A stretch of 64,000 bases of DNA. Source: Dermanyssus gallinae. Taxonomy: Eukaryota; Arthropoda; Arachnida; Mesostigmata; Dermanyssidae. This document shows positions 1-15,098 of this stretch, one piece after another. The notes below the pieces were generated by a model. The model worked only from the letters and a program-made list of their open reading frames with translations, was not told the origin of the DNA and searched no databases. Location: assembly GCA_003439945.1 (NCBI GenBank), contig QVRM01005996.1, positions 27,501 through 91,500 on the forward strand, in the 5' to 3' direction. The position numbers and the translations under genes were made by a program. Position 1 is the stretch's first letter. Every line of letters starts with the position of its first letter.

Positions 1-120
1 TGCTTCGTAAGACGGACCCCATGAATACAAATCGGTGCAACGGTGGGGCTTGAACCCGTGCAGCTATGTGTCTCCTCCGGTCCCGAGGCGCACGCGAATG
101 CATACGCCACCGGGCTCGAC
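1..120 (-). mobile_element. SINE-A copy 1, cut by the window edge
   Basis: On the minus strand this reads GTCGAGCCCGGTGGCGTATG and on to a B-box-like GGGTTCAAGCCCCACCGTT. It is the family repeated at 23.5, 29.4, 34.7, 37.7, 42.8, 49.1 and 58.8 kb. The tRNA-like head with A and B boxes marks it as a tRNA-derived SINE. Its 3' tail lies left of position 1. Confidence 0.8.
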
Positions 121-1501
121 TAGACTATCCTCCGGTACCGAAAGTGCATAGGGCATTTCCCGAAACCTCATAAAGAGAAACCTAACATCTGTTCCTCCCC
201 TTCTCGTACAACAACTGCACCTGTCACTCGGTAGATCAGAGCGTCCAGGTTGAGCACAAAGTGTGATGAAATCCGCAAACCGCATTACTATGTATCGGTT
301 TGGCCTGTCCATCCATGCCCTATGTGCCGTCTATCATTGCACCAGTGGTGCCGTAGACGTGCGACAAAGTTGATGAATTTTAGCTCCCACCTCATGACAC
401 TTGGTTGATGCATGGCGCTCCAGTTAGAAAGATCAAGGAAACGCTTCCAGATTATCAACGAATAGAGATATTCGGGGATGCGAAAAAAATCATTTGACTT
501 GGTGCGATAGGTGTAATATATATATATATATATATATATAAGCATAACATATTATTATTAATATATTTATACTATATAGCATAAATATATTACTAAGCAT
601 AGATATAAAAATAACATAGCAGTGGCGGCTTGGGTGGATAGCGATCAGTTCTAAAAATTGGCGAAAAGTTTAATTTTTTTAACTTTAAATCAATCTAAAA
701 TTTGAACTAGTTAGCTGACTTTATTGTTTCAAAATATACTATCTATAGTTAGCCACAACACTCCTCCATCTCTGGAGCGGACTATCGAACCCTACGGTAA
801 ATAATTCTGGGTTCTGCATCTTGAGGAATGTCTCTGAGTGTGTTTTCACTGTTTCTGGTGAAAACGAATAAGTGAACGCTTTGTAAAAAACCTATTTTTT
901 TGGCACAAGTTCGATCCAAGAACAGAGATTGTGTCTGGCAAGCCAAGAAGAAGTATATTGCTGAACAGCCCTTATTGTTGCGCTCGCGCAAGACACGCGG
1001 TACCCATTAGTTTATTTTTGTCATGAAATCTTAGGCGCGAAGGCGAATAACGATAGCTGTGTAACATACCGGCAAGTGCCGAAACGGAACTTGGCGAATC
1101 AATCGTAGCGCGAAGCCTTGCCATGAAGTTCTGTCCTTGACGAATACTCTCCAACTATTTCGGACAATTTCCGCTGCAGTAAAATCTTTTTTGAACTCAT
1201 ACAGGGTTACCGCCCACTATCTGTTTTGACAGGAATATATAGCAAAAACAACAATGAGATCACTTTATGAAGCTCCCAATGATTCAACGTCTTTTGCCGT
1301 CACAGATGCGATATATATAGATATACTTTTGAATCTCAGCGCTTTTTCATACAAACACTTATGGGAGCGGCTTTGCGTCGAAGTTCAATTCAATTCAATT
1401 CAATTCAATTTTCAATTCAAACAGTTTATTCATTCCAACACACGTTCCTTACAGAACATCCGTGTTTCATACATTGTAGTATTTGTCATCCCAGTTTTCT
1501 A
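121..1501. other. Intergenic stretch, no gene seen
   Basis: It contains a (TA)n run at about 516-541, an AT-rich patch (541-750) and an imperfect CAATT pentamer run at about 1387-1430. No coding signature is visible on either strand. Confidence 0.7.
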
Positions 1502-1753
<252 letters not shown>

Positions 1754-1759
1754 CTGCAT

Positions 1760-2145
1760 GTCTTAAAATGTGTTATCGATCGGTACGTTGTTCACTGAGT
1801 AATTTTTGATGCCATCTCTTCTTAAATAAATTAAGTGATCTACATTCTCTTAATTCAGTATCGAGAGCGTTCCATAATTTGGCTATGGCTATATCAGGTG
1901 ATTTAAGTCTATAGTTGCGATACGTATTGGGGATTCTGAGTGGTGGGCTGTTACGATTTCTGTTGGTGTTGGACTCAAAATAAAATGATAAAAAAATGAA
2001 GTTGATCTCGTGGAGAGAGTTAGAAGTAGTTCGTTGGCTGTTGCTCTGTGACGTGCGCGTTACGCTGCTCAGCATGACGATACGAGACGCAGAGCTTTGT
2101 GGATCAACCTATTTTGGATACGCCCGTTGAGCAAGGCTCGCTTCT
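1760..2145 (-). mobile_element. CR1/L2-like LINE, 3' end of ORF2 (decayed)
   Basis: The minus strand encodes RIQNRLIHKALRLVSSC, a stop, and then LRIPNTYRNYRL and LWNALDTELRECRSLNLFKK, before ending near 1773. This is the usual C-terminal end of the reverse-transcriptase protein in CR1, L2 and Jockey-type LINEs (kalRi..., then LWN.Lp..lr....FK..l). An in-frame stop and 5' truncation make it a dead copy. The exact clade is not resolvable here. Confidence 0.75.
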
Positions 2146-2159
2146 GTAGTCAAAGGGCA

Positions 2160-2232
2160 ACAGGTTACGATGAGGACAACAAAATGGTCATACGGAAACA
2201 GTAGTATGGTTTGAAATTAGTTCCCATGTCTT

Positions 2233-2290
<58 letters not shown>

Positions 2291-2367
2291 GTAAACGTTG
2301 AATAAAGGTTACGATAAGGATGAACAAAATGCCATACGAACAAAGTACCGTGTGGTCCTTCGTTTGG

Positions 2368-2401
<34 letters not shown>

Positions 2402-3002
2402 GGGTTAAATGTTGAACAAGTGTGCGAAACGTCACATATGTCTGCAGTGTATCTGTAGACAACGGTTTACATCATCGAGAGTGTATACAACCGTAGAAAA
2501 TACTTGGAAAATCTATTTCAACAAGTGCATTCAAGCAAGACGATTTTAATGACGTACCGATTACTTTAAGTCATTTATACCTTTTAAGTCACAGTTAGTG
2601 TATCCAATATATATATATATATATACATATTTTTTTATACATTATTTTTTAATTCACATTATTTTTTTTTTTACATTTTCTTGAAGAAAGCGTACGTTGT
2701 GCGCGTTCGTATGCGCATATGTGCTCGTATATGTCGCTAAGTGGCGATCCAGGTATGCACGAATGTGGATATGCATGATTTGCGCTCCCATGTTCGAGTA
2801 TTTCTTGTTTTATTTTTTCGTTCACTTCTGTCCCGCCTCACAGATATCAATTCACAATCCAATCAAGCCGTCGAACTTGAGGCCACAGCGAATTAATAGC
2901 GCGATTGCTTTAACTGTCCTGGTATGAGAAAATACGGAGAGGGAATGTCTAAATTGTAATCATATTTCAATTCTCTTTCTCTCTCTTACACCCCCCTCCT
3001 GG

Positions 3003-3053
<51 letters not shown>

Positions 3054-3240
3054 AATATATATATATATAGTTGTGATAGATTGTGTTCGCTCAGTTGAAC
3101 AATACCAGCAAGGGCAGCAACAACAGCTGAAATAGCAGCTTCCAATTGGCCCTGAGTAGGATCTCCATACTGATATGATGATGATGATGATGATAATGGT
3201 GGCGGTGACAATAAAATTGATGTTTATGTTGTTGTTTGGT
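2160..3240. repeat. Intergenic stretch with several (TA)n arrays
   Basis: It has (TA)n at about 2237-2287, 2369-2399, 2608-2624 and 3030-3070, with an adjoining (CT)n run at about 3003-3028. No coding signature is seen. Confidence 0.75.
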
Positions 3241-4060
3241 AGGTTGTATGTAGAGTGCGTGGCGAAAATGCTGCAGCCGCTGCTGCTGCCTTAGTTATTG
3301 TTGCTGCTGTGATTGGTGTTATTGTTGCTGCTGCTGCTGCGTTTGGTGTTATTGTTGTTGTCGTCGGTGCTGATAGTGTTACTGAGTGTATTGGTTCTGA
3401 ACGTGTTGTTGTCCTTACTGAAAATGTTGCATGTTATTGTCGTTGCTACGATCGTGATTGTTACTGTTGGTGGTGTTGCTGCTGCTGCTGTTGCTTTTGC
3501 GATCTCCGTTGCAGTCAATTGTAACAGCTGTCGCATAGAAGCGAAATATATATCAACAAAAACAGCAACAACAACAACAACAGCAGCAACAAGAAAACCT
3601 ACTATTACCGCTCTTATTACGACTTCCACCATGAGTAGTAGTATAGCCTTTTTTGTTGGCTAAATCCAGCGAGAAGTGTCCTTTCTGCGGTTATCGATGT
3701 TGTTGTTGCTGTTGCCGATGTTGTTCCTGTTGTTGTTGTTGTTGCCGCGGCCGATGTTGTTGTTGTTGTTGTTTTTATTGTTGCTGTCATTGTTATCGCT
3801 GCGGTTATCGATGTTGTTGTTGTTGCTGCGGTTATCGATGTTGTTGTTGTTGGTCTTGTTGCCTTCGCTGCTGTGTTTCTGTCATTGCGTTGGCGTCATT
3901 ACGTGTGTTGACCGCTTTCGACAGCAGCAGCAGCAGCAGCAGTGAATGCGTCGACGACACCTTGTCACTTAGGACCGGGCCTGTAATAGGCCTGGCCGGC
4001 GGCCACTACCGACATTTTCCATGCCGACTCACACAACAGCAGCCGTGACAATGATAGGCA
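3240..4060. repeat. Imperfect TTG/CTG trinucleotide-repeat field
   Basis: About 800 bp dominated by TTG, CTG and GTT triplets with interspersed ACA and CAG runs. All six frames give homopolymer-like Leu, Val, Cys or Ala runs, so the open frames here are by-products of the repeat and not genes. Confidence 0.75.
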
Positions 4061-5114
4061 ACAAACAATGACACAAACGTATTCTTCAACAACAGCAACC
4101 TGACTTCGTCGCACAAGCGGAAAACATTTTGCCCACGCACGACTTACTAAATTCGAGTAGAAATTATTGTAGTAGTAGTGGTAGTAGTTCGATGTTTCGT
4201 CTTCTCAACTTCAAACTCGTTGTTGCAACAACAGCGTTTGTTTTCACTGACTAAGCTGTTGGAGGCCAGTTTAAATTGAAATGATCGTGATCTCCCTTAG
4301 GACAAACAACACATATAAAGCCGAATATATATATATATATATATATACGACCTTTACGCAGCGTTGGTGTTTCTGAAAGCTGTTCTTCTGAAAAAAAAAC
4401 TACGGGGTGCGCAATGCTACTATAGAGTTGCCTCTCGAAAGTATATTTATTTAGGCACAAGTGAAAAAAAAAACTACTCAACGCGTATAAACCCACAAAA
4501 TATGGTTGATATGAGCTGTAGATGTAAGCTTACAATAGTTTCAATAGGCGGATTCGAATACGAGGACATAAATAGAACGAGCAGGATGAGCGTGAGGGCA
4601 ACGATTAGCGAGTGGAAAACTTGCTGAACACGAAGATGCATGAAACTTTACGAAATAATCCGCCTATAAATAATATGATTATTTATATGGTGGTGCCGGT
4701 GATGACGACGATTTTTACGTGATAACGAGCGCTGGCTCTTGCTAAATGAAGCTAGCTAGCCGCAAGTCGCACCGACCTTCAGAAAATCTTACGCTAACAA
4801 AGAAACATTGTTTTACAATATATTGTTTTGCAAACGCCACCTGCGTTTGCCAGCGTCGTCGTCGTCAATTCGTTGCCGGCTACTGTTTCCGCGCTATCCC
4901 TTGATCACACGTTATTGCACCCTATTCTTTAGAATTGTCTTCTGTTGTGTAAATTGTTGTCTGTTGCTGTGATGATGGTGGTGGTGGTGGCGGCAGTAGG
5001 GCTATTATTGTTGTCGCGGTTGACACGGTGGTTAAGGCGAATGTTGAAGATGTATGGTATATAAATACATATATGTTATGGATGGGTAGACGGAGTTCAT
5101 ATTCGCTTGACATG
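4061..5114. other. Intergenic stretch, nothing recognised
   Basis: A short (TA)n at about 4326-4347 and a GGT-rich patch at about 4975-4995 are the only structures noticed. Confidence 0.6.
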
Positions 5115-5384
5115 TATATCTAAACACACATGTCACTTTTTTTTTTTTCTCAGGGGCGTTTAGGGCGGCTGCATAAGCAGACATGTTAAGTACCTAGGAT
5201 TTTCCCAACAGTCATTATGGTTGGAGCATGGTCGTTGACTGTCAGCGGTATGGTTTATCGTCTGTTCTCAATTAGCATCGCTCAAAGAAAATTTAATCAA
5301 CAACAGCGATTGAACCGTCGAGAGAGGTAGATGGCAATCATGACTAGCGCACTAGCCTCCTAGACCACGCCGCCACCTCACATC
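5115..5384 (-). mobile_element. SINE-B copy 1
   Basis: On the minus strand the head reads TGAGGTGGCGGCGTGGTCTA, followed by a B-box-like CGGTTCAATCGC region and a conserved body that includes AACCATACCGCTGACAGTCA. The same body recurs at 29.1, 31.1, 31.9 and 49.5 kb, all in the same orientation. The tRNA-like head marks it as a tRNA-derived SINE. Confidence 0.7.
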
Positions 5385-5448
5385 ATTATATATATATATA
5401 GGCGAGCACTGCCGAGTGTGCAAACGTATTGTTAATGATTAATAAATC

Positions 5449-5496
<48 letters not shown>

Positions 5497-5498
5497 AT

Positions 5499-6781
5499 AT
5501 CGAAAAACTCGTAGCATGGAATGCTAGCAATAGATGAGCAACGACAAGGTTCCTTTTATTGTTCAGTATAGTCCCCCCTCCCTCGAAGCTCAACACATCT
5601 AGTCCAACGATCGTCAATAGCCTTTATACTACGAGCAAAATATTCCTAATCTTTAGACCTAGAATATTCGTCTACGGCTTATATCACATAATTGTTGCTC
5701 TGATATATTTTTCGTAGAGATACTTTTTGAGGTTCCCAACAGATCATAGTCGCACAAGGCCAGGTCTGGAGAATATGGGGGATCTAGACCACTGGGAACT
5801 TTATTTCGCATTATTGGGCCATGGTAAAACGAGACGTGTGGGCAGGCGCATTGTCGTGGTGGTGAAAGAGCACAGTCCTCTTCCGCGTCGCGAACCGTTG
5901 TGCTATGGTGCGTTCTATCGGCTGGTAACGTACGTTGCGTAGTAATCCCCAGTTATCGCTCTCGCCAAAATCAATCGCGATCGAGGTGCGGCAAAAGGCC
6001 TTCCACCCTGGTGGAAGGCCTTTTGCCGCGAGCGAAACATTTTCTCTCGTGGAATGTTCCGTTTTTCTGGAGTGAAGTGGTGTATCCGGGTTTTGGTCGC
6101 CACTTACGACGGCACTTATCGGCCCAAAATGTCTCCCGCGGATTTCATCTCAAAATTCCCAAGTTGCTCACCGCACTACTTGGGACGCGCACGCGCGTTA
6201 GTTTACGCTCAGTTGTTAGCTCGTGGGTCCAGCCACTTTGCATTAATTCTTTCATACATACAGTGCCGATGTAATATTTATTGATGTACTGCATCACAGA
6301 TAATTTTCATATATATATATTTTTAATTTGCGCAGGTTTAATCGGGGTCAATTTTCAGGGGAGTTTGTAGACATCTAGCATAATTTGTTTTCATCTGAAG
6401 CTGCCCTTGGCTCCCCAGAACGCGGTGCATCCTCGGTCCCCATACTACCTCGTTTAAATGAGACAAACATTCAGTTGCTAGTGGTACGGTACGCAGGTGC
6501 TTTAGTTCCGTGAACTGTATTTAGTTTAGCTTCAATTTATATTGCATTAAAGTTTTCAAAAAATTCTTAATTATGGCACTGTACTCGTGCTGCTGCTCCA
6601 TAGTCACTGGAGGCTCTCCGAAATGTTACACTAGTTGCGCGACCAGCTGCAAATGCAATTCGAAATCAATCCACATGATACTTATTTTTATTACTTCTAA
6701 AAAACGCCGACGATTTTTCGGCGCTGTAGTCAGCATGAGCTTTTCGAAGTTGTAGACAGGCGATGCTACGAACTTTTTATA
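5499..6781 (-). mobile_element. mariner element, degenerate
   Basis: On the minus strand, broken transposase pieces appear in the right order: WTHELTTERKLTRVRV (about 6240), IHHFTPEKRNIPREK (about 6080), ITGDYYATYVTSR, VLFHHHDNAPAHTSR (about 5860) and PPYSPDLALCDYDLL (about 5750). These are the signature motifs of mariner DDD transposases. Stops and frameshifts interrupt it, so it is dead. The right terminal repeat is at 6749-6781; the left end near 5499 shares the core TCGTAGCAT with it. The resulting length of about 1.28 kb is typical of mariner. Confidence 0.85.
5991..6032. repeat. Perfect 20-bp palindrome inside the mariner
   Basis: GCGGCAAAAGGCCTTCCACC is followed, after a 2-bp spacer, by its exact reverse complement. 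It lies in the transposase region between the FTPE and YYATYV segments and is not part of any mariner motif that I know. Confidence 0.85.
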
Positions 6782-6813
6782 CATCTAGTACAATATGCTA
6801 AATACTAGGTGGA

Positions 6814-6846
6814 TATAAAAAGTTCGTAGCATTGCTTGTCTACAAC
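6814..6846 (+). repeat. Solo mariner terminal repeat
   Basis: These 33 bp match the reverse complement of the mariner right end (6749-6781) with two mismatches, 32 bp away. It is followed at once by a tRNA-like SINE, so it is probably the stump of a second mariner copy. Confidence 0.8.
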
Positions 6847-7050
6847 CGAGCAAGGTGGCTTAGTGGCAAAGTCATTGCCTTGCATTCGGGAGGACTGGGT
6901 TCGAGACCCAGACCGGCCACTCTTAAATTGGTTTGCATGGTTTCCAATTTAGACAAGGTAAATTCCGGAGTGGATTAAAATTACCCATGACATGAAAAAC
7001 CCGTACACAGGCAATTGCCTTACGAAAAATCTAAACAAAAAACAACATAG
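6847..7050 (+). mobile_element. SINE-C, tRNA-derived
   Basis: It has a good A-box (GGTGGCTTAGTGGC) and B-box (GGGTTCGAGACCC) about 35 bp apart, followed by an unrelated body ending in an A-rich stretch (AAAAATCTAAACAAAAAACA). The head is tRNA-like, but the acceptor stem does not close, which fits a SINE rather than a working tRNA. Only one copy is seen in this window. Confidence 0.7.
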
Positions 7051-7711
7051 GTTATGAAACGTGTGAATTCATACGTGTGAACTCAGTGCTATCGATGAAG
7101 TGAACTGGCGTGGTCGGGCCTATTTGTTCTTCGCAGGTCTGCTATTAAATGACGATTTTGCAAATTAACTTACCACGTGAGGAGACTTTCTCATAACCTC
7201 TTTCCTTCTGTATTCCATGCCTTTCAATGTATTTTGATTTAAGGGAACAACTTTCCGTTGTGCCTTTTCAGGTTCTACTGAAGAAACACTGATTCCTGCA
7301 CTCATTTCGGCAAATACAAATTCACACAAGCGTCTATATACATACATATGCAGTCTTTAGATACTGTTACCTTGCTATTGCGATGTTGGTTCTTGTTCGC
7401 CGGCTATTTTATTATGGCTACGCCCGCCCGGCGCCTTGCAGATAACAGCAATCTAATAGCGTTCTAATTACGTAGTATTTAATTGTCCCGTTTCCTTTAT
7501 CTAACAATGATATCGGGTTTCTTCTTTTTATTCGTCTTGTCGTTTATGCGTCTGTGTGTGTTTGTATTGTGTGTGGGGGTATGCATGCTTTTGTTGCTAT
7601 TCTTAGATATAGTTTGTTACTATTTTTACTTTGTGGCGCCGCAGTTCTCATGTACTCTATTGTATAATTGTTTCGTGCATTATATATACATATATACATA
7701 TATCTTATATA

Positions 7712-7798
<87 letters not shown>

Positions 7799-8000
7799 TC
7801 CAGGTGGATATGAGGAGATGCGGAGATACACCGATAGATGCAGATGTCAGACCCACGTTGCTCTGAGCGGCCCGCGATTAAGTGTTCAGGTTCGCAGATA
7901 GGCGTATTATTGTAGGCGAGCTATCGTGTGTATCGCTATTTGCACACGCGAATGAAAAGATTACATCTGAGTTTACAGATATAAGGTCAGTGTAAACACA
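7051..8000. other. Intergenic stretch with a long (TA)n array
   Basis: A (TA)n array with a few interruptions occupies about 7721-7798. Apart from this no structure or coding signal is recognised. Confidence 0.6.
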
Positions 8001-8040
8001 TGAAAAGCTTACATCTGAGTTTACAGATGTAAGCTTTTCA
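8001..8040. repeat. Perfect hairpin with a partial direct copy upstream
   Basis: TGAAAAGCTTACATCTG and its exact reverse complement flank a 6-nt loop (AGTTTA). The left arm and loop also occur as a near-copy at 7953-7980, so this looks like a small fold-back duplication. Confidence 0.85.
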
Positions 8041-11052
<3,012 letters not shown>

Positions 11053-11795
11053 GTGAACGCGTCTAATCGGTACGGCGGAGTAGTGTGGTACCCCCATTCC
11101 GAACCTCGATAAAGGGGAGGGTGGGGGAGCTGCTGGCCTGTCTATTCGGGCTGGCGGGCACTCCCGTCAAAGGCTCGCGCGTATTAAATCGCGGGCGGCG
11201 GGAGTGTAAGTATTTCTCTCTTTTAGTATATATATATATATAATCATTATTTATTTATGTGTAGAAAGAGATACATTTGTGGTGTGAAAGCGTGTGCACA
11301 GCTTGCTCAGGGCATATATATAGTTGCAACCTAGCTATCCGCCACACATTTTCCTGGACACGCGTTTTATGGTTAGACGCACGATGAGGAAGGTGTGAGG
11401 AGGGAGCGGAAAAGAATAATAAATATTTATTATTTTACATCACCGTTAGGTATTGTTACAATTACATATTGTTCCTTCGGAAACACAACTAAGGCTGGAT
11501 CGACTCGCCGTCAAGGAATGTCGAACTGCAAGGAAAGAGAGAAGAAACAAAAAGAAAAAATATTAAGAAGGAAAAGAAAAACAGCATGAATAACAAAAGA
11601 GGAACGTTAACAAGATAATGCGCTACAACATTAATTCAGTGGTTGTAGCCGGTGCTTGCTACCACCGCTGTGTCAATGTTTTGGCGGCGGCAGCATCAGT
11701 TCGTATAGCTTAACTAACGTGTCGTCTCTATTAGTATTATTTATATAAGTTCGTTATGTTAGCACTTTGGAGTGGACAATTGTCTCCGTGCGAAC
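11053..11795. other. Intergenic stretch, nothing recognised
   Basis: Short (TA)n at about 11228-11242 and an A-rich patch near 11540-11590; no coding or repeat family signature seen. Confidence 0.55.
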
Positions 11796-11801
11796 GTGTG
11801 A

Positions 11802-11933
11802 TTACGGGTTCTCTAACCCAGGGTTAGCCCAGTTTAGCAATGTGCCCCGAACAGACGCTGAATTTCCTCGTTGGATGTCAAGCGACAGCCTCCGACGCAA
11901 GAATTCGGATGCTCTCGAGTCTTCTGTTGAAAG

Positions 11934-11937
<4 letters not shown>
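11802..11937 (-). mobile_element. 3' end of an RLE-type retroelement ORF (copy 2)
   Basis: The minus strand encodes RRRLSLDIQRGNSASVRGTL and then ends with GLENP and a stop. This is close to the end of the 452-residue frame at 17.9-19.2 kb ([20 protein letters not shown]). Homology starts abruptly at an (AAT)n run at 11937-12004, and no older part of the element is seen beyond it. Confidence 0.85.
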
Positions 11938-12002
<65 letters not shown>

Positions 12003-12004
12003 GT
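11937..12004. repeat. (ATT)n microsatellite at the 5' junction of the retroelement fragment
   Basis: Twenty-plus ATT triplets on the + strand directly adjoin the 5' edge of the minus-strand retroelement fragment. Confidence 0.9.
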
Positions 12005-12269
12005 TAGTATTATTATCATCATTATCATTGTTATTATTACGTGTTAGACACTTAACGTGTAATTTTGCACGTCTTACTAGATCATCCGCCGTCTTTCTAG
12101 TTCGGTCACCGAGTGAATAGCTGGACATACTGCGACATGATATCTGTCACACAGACCTAAGCGCCTTGCATATCTGCCACGCCCCCCGAGGATCATCGTG
12201 GCCTGCCTACTCTTAAGTTTCGATAGATACTATGTCGATTTCCGTTAATTTCCTTCCCCCGGCCGCTTT

Positions 12270-12575
12270 ATAGTGTAGGATTCAAACGTCCTTTTCGGTA
12301 AACCCCATTGTGACAGCAGTTTCTGTGCCATTAGAATCCCCCCTTCCCTCCAAGATATAACTTCTCTATTTTTACAAGAATTAGCCAATGCTAAAACTCG
12401 TTTCATGAAGGAAAATTTAACTGTATGCGGTAGTTGTAGCTCTATTTACCCTATGTTTTCCCACATGAATGTTATACAGAATATTGCTAGTGGTTCAACG
12501 CAGTCTTGATAGTACTTGCAGTGTTGACAGCACTTACAGGGTTTTATTGCTGCTGCAATTCGAATTGCTTTTACC
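12270..12575 (-). mobile_element. LINE reverse-transcriptase C-terminal fragment
   Basis: The minus strand encodes ITFMWENIG, a stop, and then IELQLPHTVKFSFMKRVLA. This fits the thumb-region pattern of LINE proteins (WE.l...dL..ld.vk..F.kr). The nucleotide sequence resembles the LINE fragment at about 62570-62760, so both come from one family. Confidence 0.65.
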
Positions 12576-13052
12576 ACTCGTCTCGAAGAACGACGTTTTT
12601 TGCCAATCAATCGCCTCATCGAAACCGGACTGCTACTGTATTTTGTCAGTGAATGCTAAGTGTCAGTGAATGCCCAACCTCGTCCATTAAATAAATTGTC
12701 CTCTCTAAACCTTGTTGACCCCGAAAAGACTCCTGCTATAGATGACAATGTAATCTGCGTTCGTTCGAATATTTGCCCATTTCTGGGAGGCTAACATTCC
12801 AGAGATGAAGTATGAGCGCCCGAACAAGAAGTATATAGCCCCACAAACCCTTATTTATGTTAATATTGATATTTAGGCAGTAAATGCGATAAAAAAAGGT
12901 CCATTGTCGATTTTTATGTATTTATAAAACTGATGAATACTTCTGTGATATATTAATATAGAATATGATACGGAGTACATTACACACATATACATATATT
13001 AGTATAGAACATGATTTTGTATGAATGCATATATGCTTCCATACTCAATCAC

Positions 13053-13086
<34 letters not shown>

Positions 13087-14137
13087 ATTGACTCAAAAAC
13101 ACACGTATATATATGTGTTTATTGACATATTGATATAGAACTACATATACATCAGAGTTTGTGCATATATATATATATATTCGAATTATGAATACTTCCC
13201 TCTCAGCAAGTGTTTTGAGTATGCCCGTCATTGACAGAAGTACTGTACGAATCAACATGTGTTGCATACATACAGACATGATATGCACAATTTTGTCACT
13301 GATAAGTCGGGTCTCGAATAATATTATTATTTGTCTTAAACAATCTTCTAACCAGAGATCTAAACGGACGGTACATGCCTACAGCTGCCTAAAAGCTGTG
13401 CTGGGGCGCAGCACGCCTGTAGTATATAGACTGCGCGAACGATATGCAAATGTGTTTACTTATAGTTTCTATATACAATCTAGTACGTCAGCGTGTACTA
13501 GTTTGCGGTGGCGTTTGAGTGCGTTTGTGTGGTGGGTGTTTTTGATTTTTGTGTTTATAGAGCTTTATTCGAAGGCTCTTGCGTGATTGCCATTCGAGAG
13601 ACGGACAACGAGAAACTGAGATAAGCGATGATTATTGCGTTGACGCCACCGTATTCACAGTGGCGTCGTCCATGTCCATGAGCTCACTGCTTGAGAGGCG
13701 CGTCAGCGCAGTGACCTGCTATTGTCACGCAACTTTGCTAGGTAGTTCCATCACAAAGTGTCGACGAGATTTCGAGCTCAGGCAAAAAGGGCGGCTTACC
13801 TAGGTAGAGACAGAAAGAGGAATATTTTCACTAGATTCGGGATAACGGTAATATCGCCTTTAATCTAGGTGACGAAATGATGTAAACAATACATGCTGTT
13901 AGTTGGGTATTGGCACGGACAGAACGAGGAGGAGAGAAAAGGAAAGAGATTGAGTGAGAGAGAGAAGCGTTCAGCCGTGGACAACTAAGAAAGCGCAGTC
14001 ATAAGATGCTGGTGGGCGGTTACCATTCGAATTGGCGTGCTTGTTTTAGCCGCATTAACCCCCAATGGGAAGCTCACAGCTAACTCGACAAAATCCACCA
14101 CGCGGCCCTTGGTTCTAAGTAGATGATTATGCGTTTC

Positions 14138-14212
<75 letters not shown>

Positions 14213-14569
14213 TATGTAATTGTTTTCGAATAGCAATCTTTCGGTCAGCAAATATCGCGTGCAGTGCACTGCTTGTACGCATACTCTGTGTGAGCTATTT
14301 AGTTAAGGTTTTGTTTTTAAATTGGAGATTCTCTCACTGGCTCTATTTCGTTGCTCTCTGTTTGTGCATAGGCGAGTGAAACGAAATTGACACGGTTTGA
14401 TCGATAAAAGCAGACACCACGTCTATTAAGTCTGGTCTTTCGGCTGACTGGACAGATTATCAACAGCTCTCTAACTTAACACAGCTCGTGTTCCGTTGAC
14501 GCCCGCACAGTATGTAATAAATTTGTGTTATTCAATGAGTTGAGATGTATTTTATCATAACATAACAGG

Positions 14570-14611
<42 letters not shown>

Positions 14612-15094
14612 TTCTCATAGCCTTCAACCTGCACGTTCTCCATCGTTTTACTACTCAATTGTAGTAGTATTAGGCTGCTGCATGTCAAGAGAGATCTGTA
14701 CAGTGAAGTAGAGATACGCATACACAGATCCTGATTAATGAAGTGCTGCTACACCGGGCCAAGACGACCACTGAACCCGGTTTTGTTTACTCTTTCGCAC
14801 CCACCTATAAGCAGCAGACAGCGTCAAGCGTGCTGCAGACTGAGGCGGCGCATAGCGGTGAAGGTGCCTGTCACTTCATTTGCTTACGCTCGAGATACGA
14901 AGCGTTGAAGCTACTGACGCGTGGTGCCATCAGTTTATCTCTCTCTCGAGCGCGCCTTCGCCTTTTCGATTGGCAGCAGCTATTCGCTGTCTATATAGAT
15001 ATGTTTTATGCAAGTTTACTAATTTGTTTTTTTGTTTCGCGTAATAATAGCCAGGTGGCGGGTTTCTATTTATTGGCTAATTGCTGTCACTGAT
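12576..15094. other. Intergenic stretch with (TA)n arrays, no gene
   Basis: (TA)n arrays at about 13053-13074, 14140-14210 and 14571-14608. No family signature or supported reading frame was found. Confidence 0.6.
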
Positions 15095-15098
15095 TATA

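Noticed and set aside
3255..4048. Overlapping open frames rich in Leu, Val, Cys or Ala
   Set aside because: They come from TTG/CTG triplet repeats; several frames are open at once, and none has a recognisable domain.
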